DNA from: an uncultured Agathobaculum sp.
Lineage (GTDB): Bacteria; Bacillota; Clostridia; Oscillospirales; Butyricicoccaceae
Direction of reading: 5' to 3'
Length of the DNA stretch: 64,000 nt
NCBI GenBank assembly: GCA_934504345.1
Contig: CAKSVR010000003.1
Location: 39,119 to 103,118 of the forward strand
Positions 50,082 to 59,685 of this stretch are shown here, piece by piece (position 1 is the first letter of the stretch; the number at the start of each line of letters is the position of its first letter). Position numbers and translations under genes: made by a program. The notes below the pieces were generated by a model that was not told the origin of the DNA, did not search any database, and worked only from the letters and a program-made list of their open reading frames with translations.

Positions 50082-50648
50082 ATGCAGCAGAGTGAAAATA
50101 AGAAAAGCGAGGGCCGTTTCTCCAGCGAGCTGTTCAGCTGGGGAGAATCCCTGATGGCGGTCCTGATTTTTTTTGTTGTGGTATTCACGTTCATCGTGCG
50201 TTTGATCGGCGTTGACGGCTCGAGTATGTATCCCACGCTCGAGGATCACAGCATCATGCTGGTGAGCAATCTGGCGTATACGCCGGAGCGCGGCGACGTT
50301 GTCGTACTCCGCAAGGAGGGCTTCTATCGCGATCAGCCGATCGTCAAGCGCATCATCGCGACCGGCGGCGACACGGTGGACATCGATCCCGTCACGGGCG
50401 ATGTCATCGTCAACGGCGAAACGCTCGATGAGCCCTATATCAACGAAATGATCGACACGATCGAACACATGGGCGACCTGACCTATCCGCAGACCGTACC
50501 GGAGGGCTGCGTATTCGTCATGGGCGACAACCGCAACGCCTCGACCGACAGCCGCGACAGCCGCCTCGGCATGGTGGATGAACGCTATATCCTCGGCCAT
50601 GTGCTGAGCGTCGTGTTCCCGATCAGTGATTTTGGAACGGTGAAGTAA
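50082..50648 (+). CDS. lepB: Signal peptidase I
   Basis: A 188-residue membrane-anchored serine peptidase that removes signal peptides from exported proteins such as the SLH and wall hydrolases here. One N-terminal membrane helix (about 27-44), catalytic Ser48 in GSSMYPT, general-base Lys89 in IVKRIIA, and the family box [27 protein letters not shown] precedes the ATG. The frame is open upstream, but this start gives the normal short cytoplasmic tail. Confidence 0.96.
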   Translation: MQQSENKKSEGRFSSELFSWGESLMAVLIFFVVVFTFIVRLIGVDGSSMYPTLEDHSIMLVSNLAYTPERGDVVVLRKEGFYRDQPIVKRIIATGGDTVDIDPVTGDVIVNGETLDEPYINEMIDTIEHMGDLTYPQTVPEGCVFVMGDNRNASTDSRDSRLGMVDERYILGHVLSVVFPISDFGTVK

Positions 50649-50649
50649 T

Positions 50650-51510
50650 ATGAACATTCAATGGTATCCCGGACATATGACAAAGACCCGCCGACAGATG
50701 GCGGAGTATATCAAGCAGGTGGATGCAGTCTGCGAGGTCGTGGATGCACGCATCCCGCAGGTATCGCGCAACCCGGATATGGATGAGATCGCAGCGGGCA
50801 AGCCGCGCATGATGATCCTCAACCGTATCGACCTTGCCGACCCGAACATGACGGCTGTGTGGGCGAAGCATTTCCGTGAACAGGGCATGGCCGTTATCCA
50901 GACCGACAGCCGCAGCGGCGCGGGCACACAGGCGTTCTCGAATGCCGTGCGTACGCTGCTGGCGGATAAAATCGCACAGTGGAACGAAAAGGGCCTTGTC
51001 GGCAAGGCTGTCCGCGTGATGGTCGTCGGCATCCCGAATGTGGGAAAATCCACGTTCATCAACCGTATTTTGGGTCGAAAATCCGCGAAAGCGGCCGATC
51101 GTCCGGGCGTAACGCGCGGCAGCCAGTGGTTCCGCGTGGACAGCGGCATCGACCTGCTGGATACGCCGGGCATCCTGTGGCCTAAGTTCGACGATGAGCG
51201 CGTGGGCATCCTGCTGGCGTGTACCGGCGCCATCAAGGATGATATTCTCGATGTGGAAACGCTCGGCTGCAAGCTGATGGAGCTGCTCGCCGAACAGGCG
51301 CCGCAGACCATCATCGACCGCTACAACATCGCCATTCCCGAGGAGGAATGCGATTTTCTCGGTTATGAGCTGCTCCAGCAGGCAGGCAGACGGCGTGGCT
51401 TCCTGCTGCGCGGCGGCGAGATCGACACCGAGCGCATGGCGCGCATCCTGCTCGACGAGTTCCGCGGCGGTGTGCTGGGCCGCATCACGCTCGAGAAGCC
51501 GGAAAAATAA
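50650..51510 (+). CDS. rbgA: Ribosome biogenesis GTPase YlqF (RbgA)
   Basis: A 286-residue GTPase needed for late assembly of the 50S subunit. The motifs are circularly permuted as expected: G4 LNRIDLAD comes first, then P-loop [10 protein letters not shown], then DTPGI, and a C-terminal ANTAR-like RNA-binding part. The start [11 protein letters not shown] is the family N-terminus. Its ATG is one base after the lepB stop, so the two are coupled. Confidence 0.97.
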   Translation: MNIQWYPGHMTKTRRQMAEYIKQVDAVCEVVDARIPQVSRNPDMDEIAAGKPRMMILNRIDLADPNMTAVWAKHFREQGMAVIQTDSRSGAGTQAFSNAVRTLLADKIAQWNEKGLVGKAVRVMVVGIPNVGKSTFINRILGRKSAKAADRPGVTRGSQWFRVDSGIDLLDTPGILWPKFDDERVGILLACTGAIKDDILDVETLGCKLMELLAEQAPQTIIDRYNIAIPEEECDFLGYELLQQAGRRRGFLLRGGEIDTERMARILLDEFRGGVLGRITLEKPEK

Positions 51511-51569
51511 CGTATATCGCAGGGGCGGACAGCTTTGTTCGCCCTCTGTGCAGTTTTAGGAGAATGGGC

Positions 51570-52187
51570 ATGACTTGGGAATATGAAGAAAAAGCATGGG
51601 CGAGCGGATACGGCGCGGTGTGCGGCGTGGACGAGGCCGGACGAGGCCCGGTCGCGGGCCCGGTGTGCGCGGCGGCGGTCATCCTGCCGGCGGGCATCGT
51701 CATTGAGGGTCTGAACGACTCGAAAAAGCTCAGTGAGAAAAAAAGAGAAAAGCTGTTCGACGAGATCACCGAAAACGCGCTCGCGTGGTCGGTTTCGCTC
51801 GTGGACGAGCGGGTCATCGACGAGATCAACATTTTGCAGGCAACCTACCGGGCGATGAAGCAGGCCGTGGACGGCCTGACCCGTCCGGCGGACTTCGTGT
51901 ATGTGGACGGCAATCGTTCGCAGGGCCTCGAGCTGCCGCACGAGTGCGTGGTGTCCGGCGATGCAAAGATACCGTCGGTCGCGGCGGCCTCCATCATCGC
52001 CAAGGTAACACGAGATCGTCTGATGCGCCGGTTCGCGGAGCAGTACCCGCAGTACGGCTTTGAGAAGCACAAGGGCTACGAAACCAAAGCGCACGATGAA
52101 GCACTGCTCGCGCACGGCCCGTGTCCCATCCACCGGATGACGTTTTTGAAGAAATTCTACGAAAAGCATCCGGAAGCACCGCGATGA
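51570..52187 (+). CDS. rnhB: Ribonuclease HII
   Basis: A 205-residue enzyme that cuts RNA in RNA-DNA hybrids, notably single ribonucleotides in DNA. The active site begins with DEAGRGPVAGPV; DSKKLSEKKRE and VDGNRS follow. ATG 51570 has AGGAG 7 bases upstream; ATG 51564 would be only one base after it. Its stop overlaps the start of yraN (ATGA). Confidence 0.97.
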   Translation: MTWEYEEKAWASGYGAVCGVDEAGRGPVAGPVCAAAVILPAGIVIEGLNDSKKLSEKKREKLFDEITENALAWSVSLVDERVIDEINILQATYRAMKQAVDGLTRPADFVYVDGNRSQGLELPHECVVSGDAKIPSVAAASIIAKVTRDRLMRRFAEQYPQYGFEKHKGYETKAHDEALLAHGPCPIHRMTFLKKFYEKHPEAPR

Positions 52188-52534
52188 AGGGTGCATGGGG
52201 AGAAAAAGCGGCGCGGCAGTACCTTGAAGCGCACGGCTGGCATACGGTGACGGTCAATTTCCGCACCCGGTTCGGAGAGATTGACATTATCGCGGAGAAT
52301 GAGAAATATCTTATCTTTGCGGAGGTCAAAACGCGCAAAAACGCGCGGTACGGCGCGGCCTGTGAGGCGGTAACACCGGCAAAGCAGGCGAAGCTCATCG
52401 CGGCAGCCGAGGCGTGGCTTCAGGAAAGCCCGACCGAAAAGCAGCCGCGCTTTGACGTGATCGAGGTCTACGGCGAGGAGGGCGCGCCGGTGCCGCCGCG
52501 CATCAACCATCTGGAAAACGCCTTTGGAGGGTGA
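52184..52534 (+). CDS. yraN: YraN/UPF0102 family nuclease-fold protein
   Basis: A 116-residue protein with the restriction-endonuclease-like UPF0102 fold: GEKAARQYLEAHGW, then FGEIDIIAE with the metal-binding Asp, and IFAEVKTRKN. The exact role is unknown; it is conserved next to rnhB. The start overlaps the rnhB stop by 4 bases, indicating translational coupling. Confidence 0.93.
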   Translation: MKGAWGEKAARQYLEAHGWHTVTVNFRTRFGEIDIIAENEKYLIFAEVKTRKNARYGAACEAVTPAKQAKLIAAAEAWLQESPTEKQPRFDVIEVYGEEGAPVPPRINHLENAFGG

Positions 52535-52536
52535 GC

Positions 52537-53499
52537 ATGAAACTGTTTGATCTGCACTGCGATACCATCTATGAGTGCTGCGAAACCGGAAAGCACCTGC
52601 GGGAGAACGACCTGCATATCAACTATGCAGCCGCGCGGCAGTATCAGCCGTATGTGCAGTTTTTCGCACTGTTCTGCGGCGCAAGACAGCCGTATTCGCC
52701 GGAAACGCGCAAGTGCCTGCTCGATACGCCCGCAGACGAGCGGTTCGGCCGGATGCTGGAAACGGCCAGGCGGGAGTTCGCCGCCAACGCCGACTGGCTG
52801 ACGTTCTGCCGCTCGGCGGCGGACATCCGCGCGGCGGTGGAGGCCGGAAAGGCGGCGGCGCTCCTCTCCATCGAGGGCGCGGAGCTGCTCCCGGACCGCC
52901 CGGATGCGCTCGATCATGCTTACGAGGTCGGTGTACGGCTCATCACGCTGACATGGAATTACCGCAGCCGCTTTGGCTGCTCGTCCGCCATCGACCAGAA
53001 CGAGGGCCTGACCGAGCGCGGAAAACAGCTCGTGCGCGACTGCGATGCGAAAGGCATCCTCGTGGATGTTTCCCATCTGTCCGACCGCGGCTTCTGGGAT
53101 GTCTGCGAAACGACCGACCGCCCGTTCGTCGCGACACACAGCGATTCGCGGGCGCTGTGCCGCAACTCGCGCAACCTGACCGACGAGCAGTTTGCGGAGA
53201 TTGCAAACCGAAAGGGACTGGTGGGCGTCAATCTGTACACGCCGTTCCTTGTGCGGCAGAGTGACTCGGTGCTCGACGATGCCATCGACCACATCGAGCG
53301 GTTCATCGGGATGTACGGCGAGAAGATCGTGGCGCTCGGCTGTGACTTTGACGGCTGTGATACACTGCCTGTCGGCATTGACGGGCTGGCCGATATGTAC
53401 CGCCTTGCCGACCGGATGTTGTCACTCGGCTACAAAGAGGAAACCGTGAACGGGCTGTTTTATGACAACGCTTTCGCGTTTATGCAGAAAATGTTGTGA
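52537..53499 (+). CDS. Membrane-dipeptidase-family (M19) peptidase
   Basis: A 320-residue zinc peptidase of the renal-dipeptidase family. Metal ligands are in FDLHCDT (N-terminus), LSIEGAE, DVSHLSD and ATHSDSRALC, with GCDFDG near the end. It probably hydrolyses dipeptides, perhaps D-amino-acid-containing ones from wall turnover. There is no signal peptide. GGAGG lies 6 bases before ATG 52537. It is the last gene of the run starting at lepB, two bases after yraN. Confidence 0.93.
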   Translation: MKLFDLHCDTIYECCETGKHLRENDLHINYAAARQYQPYVQFFALFCGARQPYSPETRKCLLDTPADERFGRMLETARREFAANADWLTFCRSAADIRAAVEAGKAAALLSIEGAELLPDRPDALDHAYEVGVRLITLTWNYRSRFGCSSAIDQNEGLTERGKQLVRDCDAKGILVDVSHLSDRGFWDVCETTDRPFVATHSDSRALCRNSRNLTDEQFAEIANRKGLVGVNLYTPFLVRQSDSVLDDAIDHIERFIGMYGEKIVALGCDFDGCDTLPVGIDGLADMYRLADRMLSLGYKEETVNGLFYDNAFAFMQKML

Positions 53500-53530
53500 T
53501 ACGGCGGTGGAATTTCAACGGAATTACCTA

Positions 53531-53560
53531 TTGCCCTATCATACGCATTTGCTATACAAT
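53531..53560 (+). promoter_or_regulatory. Probable promoter of thrC
   Basis: TTGCCC, an 18-base spacer and TACAAT. It lies upstream of MITE copy C, so the element would be in the thrC leader (about 275 bases). Confidence 0.55.
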
Positions 53561-53617
53561 AATAGTGTATTGCAATATGGTGCAGAGCACCGCAATATTA
53601 CTGTGACCCCAGTATAT

Positions 53618-53816
53618 AAGGCAACACCGCACAATTAAAGCGGCGGTGCTTTGCGGAAATTTGGTGCCCTGACTTTGGCTTCGGTTCCTTGCGCGAGTTC
53701 CGTCCGCGCTGCCGAAGTTTCACGGTAATACATCAAGTATTACCGTGAAACTGCGCCTCGTCAGTACGCAAAATTTACTCGCAAATCACTCTTGTTCAAT
53801 TATGCGGTATAGCCAT
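53618..53816 (+). repeat. MITE-like TIR element, copy C
   Basis: About 199 bases between AAGGCAACACCGCACAATT on the left and AATTATGCGGTATAGCC on the right (imperfect inverted repeats). It contains CACGGTAATAC/GTATTACCGTG as a strong inner hairpin and has no reading frame. Reversed, it matches copy A at 14030 almost throughout. It ends 27 bases before the thrC ATG. Confidence 0.78.
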
Positions 53817-53842
53817 AAAACCACTTCGGAGGTTGTAAAAAT

Positions 53843-55336
53843 ATGGATTATGTAAGCACAAGAAACAAGGAGCGCAAGGTTTCTGCGGCATACGCCATCG
53901 CCAACGGCATCGCGCCGGACGGCGGTCTGTACTGTCCGACCGCGTTCCCCGCGCTTACCGAGGCGGACTGGAAAACGCTCGCGGAGAGCGATTACAAGGG
54001 CCGCTCGGCGCTCATCCTCGGCAAGTTCCTGACCGACTTCACGGCGGAGGAGCTCGCGGATTTTGCCGCAAAGGCCTACGCGGACGAAAAGTTCGGCGGC
54101 GCGGACACCGCTCCGGTGGTAAAGCTCAGCGAGGGCAAAAACCTGCTCGAGCTGTGGCACGGCCCGACCTGCGCGTTCAAGGATATGGCGCTCCAGATGC
54201 TCCCGCACCTGCTGACCGCATCTCTGCGTAAGACCGGCGAAACCCGCACCGCATGCATTCTGGTGGCGACTTCGGGCGACACCGGCAAAGCCGCGCTCGA
54301 CGGCTTCCACGATGTGCCGGGCACCAAGATCATGGTGTACTACCCGGTAGACGGTGTTTCTCCGATGCAGAAGCTCCAAATGGCAACGCAGGAGGGCAAG
54401 AACGTTGAGGTCGTAGCCATCCACGGCAACTTTGACGATGCCCAGAGCGCGGTAAAGCGCATCTTCACCGATGAGGACACCCGCGCAGCGCTCGACAAGG
54501 ACGGCATGATGCTGTCCTCCGCGAACTCCATCAACTGGGGCCGTCTGGCGCCGCAGATCGCGTACTATGTTTCTGCGTACTGCGATATGGTCAAGGCCGG
54601 CACCATTCAGCAGGGCGACAAGATCAACGTCTGCGTGCCGACGGGCAACTTCGGCAACATCCTTGCCGCGTACATCGCCAAGAAGATGGGTCTGCCGGTG
54701 AACAAGTTCATCTGTGCATCCAACCGCAACAACGTGCTGACCGACTTCTTTAAGAAGAACGGCGAGTACGACCGCAACCGTGATTTCTTCACCACCACCT
54801 CGCCGTCGATGGACATCCTCATTTCGTCCAACCTCGAGCGCCTGCTGTTCTTCGCATCCGACTTCAACGACAAGATGGTCGCAGAACTGATGGGCAAGCT
54901 GAACACCGAGGGCAGCTACAAGGTAGCCGCAGACGTATTCGCCAAGATCGAGGCTGAGTTTGATGCAGGCTGCTGCGATGACAGCCACGCGGCGGAAACT
55001 ATCCACAAGCTGTGGACAGATGAGCACTACCTGTGCGATACGCACACCGCAGTCGCAGTCCGCGTATACGAGGACTATCGCGCACGCACCGGCGATGAAA
55101 CACCGACCGTTATCGCCTCCACCGCATCGCCGTTCAAGTTCTGCCGCTCCGTTATCGAGGCGCTCGGCGGCACGCTCGAAAAGGACGATGTGACCCAGCT
55201 CGATGTGCTCACCAAGCTGACGGGTGTACCGGCACCCGCACCGCTCGCGGCTCTCGCGGGCAAGACACCGCGCTTTGACCGCGTGGTAGACAAGACCGAC
55301 ATCCTCTCGACGGTCGGCCTGCTCAAGGATCTGTAA
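53843..55336 (+). CDS. thrC: Threonine synthase
   Basis: A 497-residue PLP enzyme converting O-phosphohomoserine to threonine. The family N-terminus YVSTRNKER and IAPDGGLYCP are present, the PLP Lys is in TCAFKDMA (about 113), and ATSGDTGKAAL binds the phosphate. The length is that of the long (yeast/E. coli) type. CGGAGG lies before the ATG. No hom or thrB is nearby. Its long leader contains MITE copy C. Confidence 0.97.
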   Translation: MDYVSTRNKERKVSAAYAIANGIAPDGGLYCPTAFPALTEADWKTLAESDYKGRSALILGKFLTDFTAEELADFAAKAYADEKFGGADTAPVVKLSEGKNLLELWHGPTCAFKDMALQMLPHLLTASLRKTGETRTACILVATSGDTGKAALDGFHDVPGTKIMVYYPVDGVSPMQKLQMATQEGKNVEVVAIHGNFDDAQSAVKRIFTDEDTRAALDKDGMMLSSANSINWGRLAPQIAYYVSAYCDMVKAGTIQQGDKINVCVPTGNFGNILAAYIAKKMGLPVNKFICASNRNNVLTDFFKKNGEYDRNRDFFTTTSPSMDILISSNLERLLFFASDFNDKMVAELMGKLNTEGSYKVAADVFAKIEAEFDAGCCDDSHAAETIHKLWTDEHYLCDTHTAVAVRVYEDYRARTGDETPTVIASTASPFKFCRSVIEALGGTLEKDDVTQLDVLTKLTGVPAPAPLAALAGKTPRFDRVVDKTDILSTVGLLKDL

Positions 55337-56037
55337 TGGCGCTCTATACGCTGGCCGATCTGCACCTTGCCACCGATGTGGCCAAGCCGATGGATATTTT
55401 CGGCGGCCGGTGGCAGGGGCACACGGAGAAGATCATCAAAAACTGGCGTGCGCTCGTTGCGCCGGAGGACACCATTGTTTTGGGCGGGGATATTTCGTGG
55501 GGCATCAGCCTTGCGGAGGCAAAGGGCGATTTTGCCCTCATCGACTCGCTCCCGGGCAGAAAGATCATAGTAAAGGGCAACCATGATCTTTGGTGGGAAA
55601 CTGCATCCAAAATGCATCGCTTTTTGGATGAAAACGGGTTTACGACCATTGATTTTCTGCATAACAACTGTTTTTTCTACGAAAACACCGCACTGTGCGG
55701 CACGCGCGGCTGGCCGTTCGAGGAGGACTTCGCCGACCCGCATAACGAGAAGATCTTCAAGCGCGAGCTGCTGCGGCTGGAGGCATCCTTGAAGCTCGGC
55801 GCGGCAAAGGAGCCGGAGGAGATCCTCTGCTTCCTGCACTATCCGCCGCTCTACGCCTCCTATCGCTGCGGCGAGATCATCGAGCTGCTGCACAAATACG
55901 GCGTCAAGCGCTGTATTTACGGCCATTTGCATGGAAAAAGCCTGAGCCACGCCGTAACAGGCGAGCATGAGGGCATCGAGTGGCGGCTCGTATCCGGGGA
56001 TTTCGTAGATTTTATTCCGATTTTTCTAAAAAAATAG
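55336..56037 (+). CDS. Metallophosphoesterase
   Basis: A 233-residue calcineurin-like phosphoesterase with all metal motifs: LADLHLA (DxH), GGDISWG (GDxxW), KGNHDLWW (GNHD), FLHYPP and GHLHG. The substrate is unknown; such proteins act on nucleotides or phosphoproteins. The start overlaps the thrC stop by one base (TAATG), so it is coupled to thrC. Confidence 0.93.
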   Translation: MALYTLADLHLATDVAKPMDIFGGRWQGHTEKIIKNWRALVAPEDTIVLGGDISWGISLAEAKGDFALIDSLPGRKIIVKGNHDLWWETASKMHRFLDENGFTTIDFLHNNCFFYENTALCGTRGWPFEEDFADPHNEKIFKRELLRLEASLKLGAAKEPEEILCFLHYPPLYASYRCGEIIELLHKYGVKRCIYGHLHGKSLSHAVTGEHEGIEWRLVSGDFVDFIPIFLKK

Positions 56038-56046
56038 AAAAAACTA

Positions 56047-56075
56047 TGGAAATTGCGGAAATAATCTGGTAGAAT
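56047..56075 (+). promoter_or_regulatory. Promoter of tig
   Basis: TGGAAA, a 17-base spacer and TAGAAT. No clear terminator separates it from the preceding gene. Confidence 0.6.
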
Positions 56076-56116
56076 GATTTAGATACAATCGAAAGTAAGT
56101 AAGGAGATTGGCAACA

Positions 56117-57445
56117 ATGGAACTGAAAAACACTGAAAAGCAGGAGCACAGCATCGTTGCTCTGACTATCGAGATCACCAAGGCTGAGTTTGAAGCAGCT
56201 AAGGACAAGGCTTTCAAGAAGACCGGCAAGAACATCACCGTTCCGGGCTTCCGCAAGGGCAAGGCACCGCGCAAGATGATCGAGAAGCTGTACGGCGAAG
56301 GCGTATTCTTTGAAGAAGCATTCAATATCGTTTATCCCGAGGCTATGGAGATGGCTGTCGAGAAGTCCGGCATCAAGCCGGTAGGCCGTGCAGACGTTGA
56401 TCTGGGCGACCCGGCAGAAGAGGGCGGCCTGACCATCATCGCCAAGGTACCGGTTGAGCCGGAAGTTGAGCTTGGCGAGTACAAGGGCATCGAGGTGGAA
56501 AAGGAGACCGTTAAGGTTCTGGCTGCCGACGTTAAGGCTGAGCTGAACCGCATGGCACAGCGCAATGCCCGCACCGAAACCGTTGACCGCAAGGCCAAGA
56601 AGAACGACACCGTTGACATCGACTTCGAGGGCTTCGTAGACGGCGTTGCATTCGAGGGCGGCAAGGCTGAGCACCACGAGCTGACTCTGGGCTCCGGCGC
56701 GTTCATCCCGGGCTTTGAGGATCAGCTGATCGGCTGCAAGGCCGGCGACGAGAAGGACGTAGTCGTTACCTTCCCTGAGGAGTACCACGCAGCAGAGCTG
56801 GCCGGCAAGGAAGCTACCTTCAAGTGCAAGGTACACAAGGTTGAGGAAACCATCCTGCCGGAGATCGACGACGAGTTCGCAAAGGACGTTTCCGACACCT
56901 GCGAAACCCTCGACGACCTGAAGAAGGAGATCACCGAGCGCCTGAAGGCAGAGCGTCAGGAAGCTGCTGACACCGCTTTCGAGGAGAAGGTTCTGGACGT
57001 TGTTCTCGAGGGCATGAAGGCTGACATCCCGGAGGCTATGATCGATGCTCAGGTTGACACCATCGTTCAGGACTTCGGCTACCGCCTCCAGATGCAGGGC
57101 ATGGGCCTTGAGCAGTACCTCAAGATGACCGGCACCGAGGTCGGCGCTTTCCGTGCAATGTTCAAGGATCAGGCTGAGCGTCAGGTCAAGACCCGTCTGG
57201 CACTCCAGAAGGTCGTTGAGCTTGAGGGCATTACCGTTTCCGACACGGAACTCGACGAGGAATATGCTAAGATGGCAGAGCAGTACAAGATGGACGTTGA
57301 GAAGATCAAGTCCCTTGTTTCCAAGGAAGCTCTGGAGGGCGATCTGAAGATCTCGAACGCGCTCGAGTTCATCAAGAAGAACGCCAAGGTCAAGAAGGCT
57401 GCCAAGAAGAAGGCTGCTGACGAGGCCGCAGAGGATGCAGAGTAA
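56117..57445 (+). CDS. tig: Trigger factor
   Basis: A 442-residue ribosome-bound chaperone and peptidyl-prolyl isomerase. The N-terminal ribosome-binding domain has the signature GFRKGKAPRKMIE. The FKBP-type domain (about 155-245) reads DTVDIDFEGFVDG and GSGAFIPGFEDQLIG. The long C-terminal chaperone arms end in a Lys/Ala-rich tail. ATG 56117 follows AAGGAG by 10 bases; a TTG at 56108 is too close to that site. tig-clpP-clpX-lon is the standard Firmicutes order. Confidence 0.97.
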   Translation: MELKNTEKQEHSIVALTIEITKAEFEAAKDKAFKKTGKNITVPGFRKGKAPRKMIEKLYGEGVFFEEAFNIVYPEAMEMAVEKSGIKPVGRADVDLGDPAEEGGLTIIAKVPVEPEVELGEYKGIEVEKETVKVLAADVKAELNRMAQRNARTETVDRKAKKNDTVDIDFEGFVDGVAFEGGKAEHHELTLGSGAFIPGFEDQLIGCKAGDEKDVVVTFPEEYHAAELAGKEATFKCKVHKVEETILPEIDDEFAKDVSDTCETLDDLKKEITERLKAERQEAADTAFEEKVLDVVLEGMKADIPEAMIDAQVDTIVQDFGYRLQMQGMGLEQYLKMTGTEVGAFRAMFKDQAERQVKTRLALQKVVELEGITVSDTELDEEYAKMAEQYKMDVEKIKSLVSKEALEGDLKISNALEFIKKNAKVKKAAKKKAADEAAEDAE

Positions 57446-57508
57446 TCTCTGAGCCGCTGCATAAAGCGCGCACACAAACGCAGATCAGCGGCAACGCTGG
57501 TTCATAAG

Positions 57509-57537
57509 AAAAGCGCGGGCAACGCTCGCGCTTTTTC
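57509..57537 (+). terminator. Terminator of tig
   Basis: AAAGCGCGGGC pairs with GCTCGCGCTTT (one mismatch) around AAC, followed by TT. It separates tig from clpP. Confidence 0.8.
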
Positions 57538-57609
57538 ACCTATAATCGAGGAGGACAAAAACTGCGGTTTTTCGCAGCCGTTCCGCCTTGCTGAAAGGAG
57601 TTTTCCCAA

Positions 57610-58191
57610 GTGAGTTTAGTCCCTATGGTCGTAGAGCAGACCGGCCGCGGCGAGCGTTCGTTCGACATCTACTCTCGTCTGCTGAATGACCGCATTGTTA
57701 TGCTGTGCGATGAGGTAAACGACACGACCGCTTCTCTGGTCGTTGCACAGCTGCTGTATCTGGAGGCACAGGACCCGGATAAGGACATTTCGCTGTATAT
57801 CAACAGCCCCGGCGGTTCTGTTACCGCAGGTATGGCGATCTACGACACCATGAACTATATCAAGTGCGATGTTTCGACCATCTGCATCGGTATGGCAGCC
57901 TCCATGGGCGCATTCCTGCTGTCCTCGGGCGCAAAGGGCAAGCGCTACGCACTGCCGAACGCCGAGATCATGATCCACCAGCCGTCCGCCGGTACGCAGG
58001 GCCAGATCACCGATATGGCGATCCACCTGAAGCGCCTCGAGATCATCAAGAAGCGCATGACCCGCATCCTGGCCGAAAACACCGGCAAGCCGGAAGAGGT
58101 CGTCCACAATGACTGCGAGCGTGATAACTTCATGACCGCAGACGAGGCTGTCGAGTACGGCCTGATCGACAAGGTATTCGATAAGCACTGA
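57610..58191 (+). CDS. clpP: ATP-dependent Clp protease proteolytic subunit
   Basis: A 193-residue serine peptidase forming the 14-mer chamber used by ClpX. The catalytic residues are Ser98 in GMAASMGAF and His123 in IHQPSAG, with Asp near 172. The start codon is GTG at 57610 with AAAGGAG 8 bases upstream. It is 30 bases before clpX and likely co-transcribed with it. Confidence 0.97.
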   Translation: MSLVPMVVEQTGRGERSFDIYSRLLNDRIVMLCDEVNDTTASLVVAQLLYLEAQDPDKDISLYINSPGGSVTAGMAIYDTMNYIKCDVSTICIGMAASMGAFLLSSGAKGKRYALPNAEIMIHQPSAGTQGQITDMAIHLKRLEIIKKRMTRILAENTGKPEEVVHNDCERDNFMTADEAVEYGLIDKVFDKH

Positions 58192-58221
58192 TAACTTTTC
58201 TTTGGAGTACAGAGGTGGCAT

Positions 58222-59538
58222 ATGCCGAATTTTGATGATGGAAAAGAACTGAAATGCTCGTTCTGCGGCAAACCGCAGAGCCGCGTCCGCAAGCTGATCG
58301 CAGGCCCGAACGTGTATATCTGCGATGAATGCATCGGCGTGTGTACGACCATTTTGGATGATGAGCTCGATCTGATGCCGGAGTACGAGCCGCAGAGCCA
58401 TGCGCTCGAAAAGCCGGAGCATCTGCCGACCCCGCAGGAGCTCAAAAAAGTGCTCGACGAGTACGTTATCGGGCAGGACCGCGCCAAGATCGCGCTGTCC
58501 GTTGCGGTCTACAACCACTACAAGCGCATCTACCATCCGGAAACCGAGGTGGAGCTGCAAAAGTCCAACATCCTGATGCTGGGCCCGTCCGGTTCGGGCA
58601 AGACCCTGCTCGCGCAGACGCTTGCCAAGACCCTGCAGGTGCCCTTTGCCATCGCGGATGCGACCACGCTGACCGAGGCCGGTTATGTCGGTGAGGATGT
58701 CGAGAATATCCTGCTGCGCCTGATACAGGCGGCAGACTTTGATGTGGAGCTGGCCGAGCACGGCATCATCTACGTTGACGAGATCGACAAGATCGCCCGC
58801 AAGAGCGAAAATCCGTCCATCACCCGTGATGTTTCGGGCGAGGGCGTGCAGCAGGCACTGCTCAAGATGCTCGAGGGTACGGTTGCCAACGTGCCGCCGC
58901 AGGGCGGCCGCAAGCATCCGCATCAGGAGTTCATCCAGATCGACACGACCAATATCCTGTTCATTTGCGGCGGTGCGTTCGATGGTATCGAGGGTATCAT
59001 TCAGAAGCGCACCGGTAAGCAGGGTATGGGCTTTGGTTCCGAGGTAAAGGGCAAGGAGGACGAACAGACCGATCGTCTGCTGGCCAAGATCGAGCCGCAC
59101 GACCTGATGAAGTTCGGCCTGATCCCCGAGCTCATCGGCCGTCTGCCGGCCATCGTTTCGCTCGATACGCTGGATAAGGACGCACTCGTCCGCATCCTGC
59201 AGGAGCCCAAGAACGCGCTGGTCAAGCAGTACGAAACGCTGTTCGCGATGGACGGCGTAGAGCTGAAGTTCCAGCCGGAGGCGCTGGAGCGTGTGGCTGA
59301 GGTCGCACTCGAGCGCAAGACCGGCGCGCGCGGCCTGCGCGGCGTGCTGGAGAACGTGATGACCGACATCATGTTCCGCATCCCGTCGGACAAAACCGTC
59401 TGCCGCGTGGAGATCACGCCGGGCGTTGTGGACGGCACGGGCGAACCGGTCGTCGAGCACGGCGAGCGCACGGCAGCCCCGGCGGAAAAGAAGCCGCCGA
59501 AAAAGACATCGCGCAAAAAGCCGACCAGAAGCGCATAA
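58222..59538 (+). CDS. clpX: ATP-dependent Clp protease ATP-binding subunit ClpX
   Basis: A 438-residue AAA+ unfoldase that delivers substrates to ClpP. The N-terminal zinc domain has CSFCGK and CDECI. Walker A is GPSGSGKT (about 121), Walker [11 protein letters not shown], and the ClpP-contacting loop region and sensor motifs follow. The C-terminus is an unusual Lys/Pro-rich tail ([17 protein letters not shown]). AGAGGTGG precedes the ATG. Confidence 0.97.
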   Translation: MPNFDDGKELKCSFCGKPQSRVRKLIAGPNVYICDECIGVCTTILDDELDLMPEYEPQSHALEKPEHLPTPQELKKVLDEYVIGQDRAKIALSVAVYNHYKRIYHPETEVELQKSNILMLGPSGSGKTLLAQTLAKTLQVPFAIADATTLTEAGYVGEDVENILLRLIQAADFDVELAEHGIIYVDEIDKIARKSENPSITRDVSGEGVQQALLKMLEGTVANVPPQGGRKHPHQEFIQIDTTNILFICGGAFDGIEGIIQKRTGKQGMGFGSEVKGKEDEQTDRLLAKIEPHDLMKFGLIPELIGRLPAIVSLDTLDKDALVRILQEPKNALVKQYETLFAMDGVELKFQPEALERVAEVALERKTGARGLRGVLENVMTDIMFRIPSDKTVCRVEITPGVVDGTGEPVVEHGERTAAPAEKKPPKKTSRKKPTRSA

Positions 59539-59557
59539 CATTTTCGCTGATGAAACC

Positions 59558-59593
59558 AAATACGGGCGGGGACGAGGTTCCCGCCCGTATTTT
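59558..59593 (+). terminator. Terminator of clpP-clpX
   Basis: AAATACGGGCGGG pairs perfectly with CCCGCCCGTATTT (13 bp). Confidence 0.88.
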
Positions 59594-59616
59594 GCACTTT
59601 TCGTGCGGTATCGGCT

Positions 59617-59645
59617 TTACAAATGGCTCGAAATGTACTATACTG
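59617..59645 (+). promoter_or_regulatory. Promoter of lon-engB
   Basis: TTTACA, a 17-base spacer and TATACT. No CIRCE or CtsR-type operator was recognised beside it. Confidence 0.75.
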
Positions 59646-59685
59646 AGCCTATTAGGCAATTTCCCGTACAAGGAGAAACAAACAT

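Noticed and set aside
53500..53842. A T-box or threonine attenuator upstream of thrC
   Set aside because: No T-box AGGGTGGNACCGCG motif and no leader peptide rich in Thr codons; the stretch is occupied by MITE copy C.
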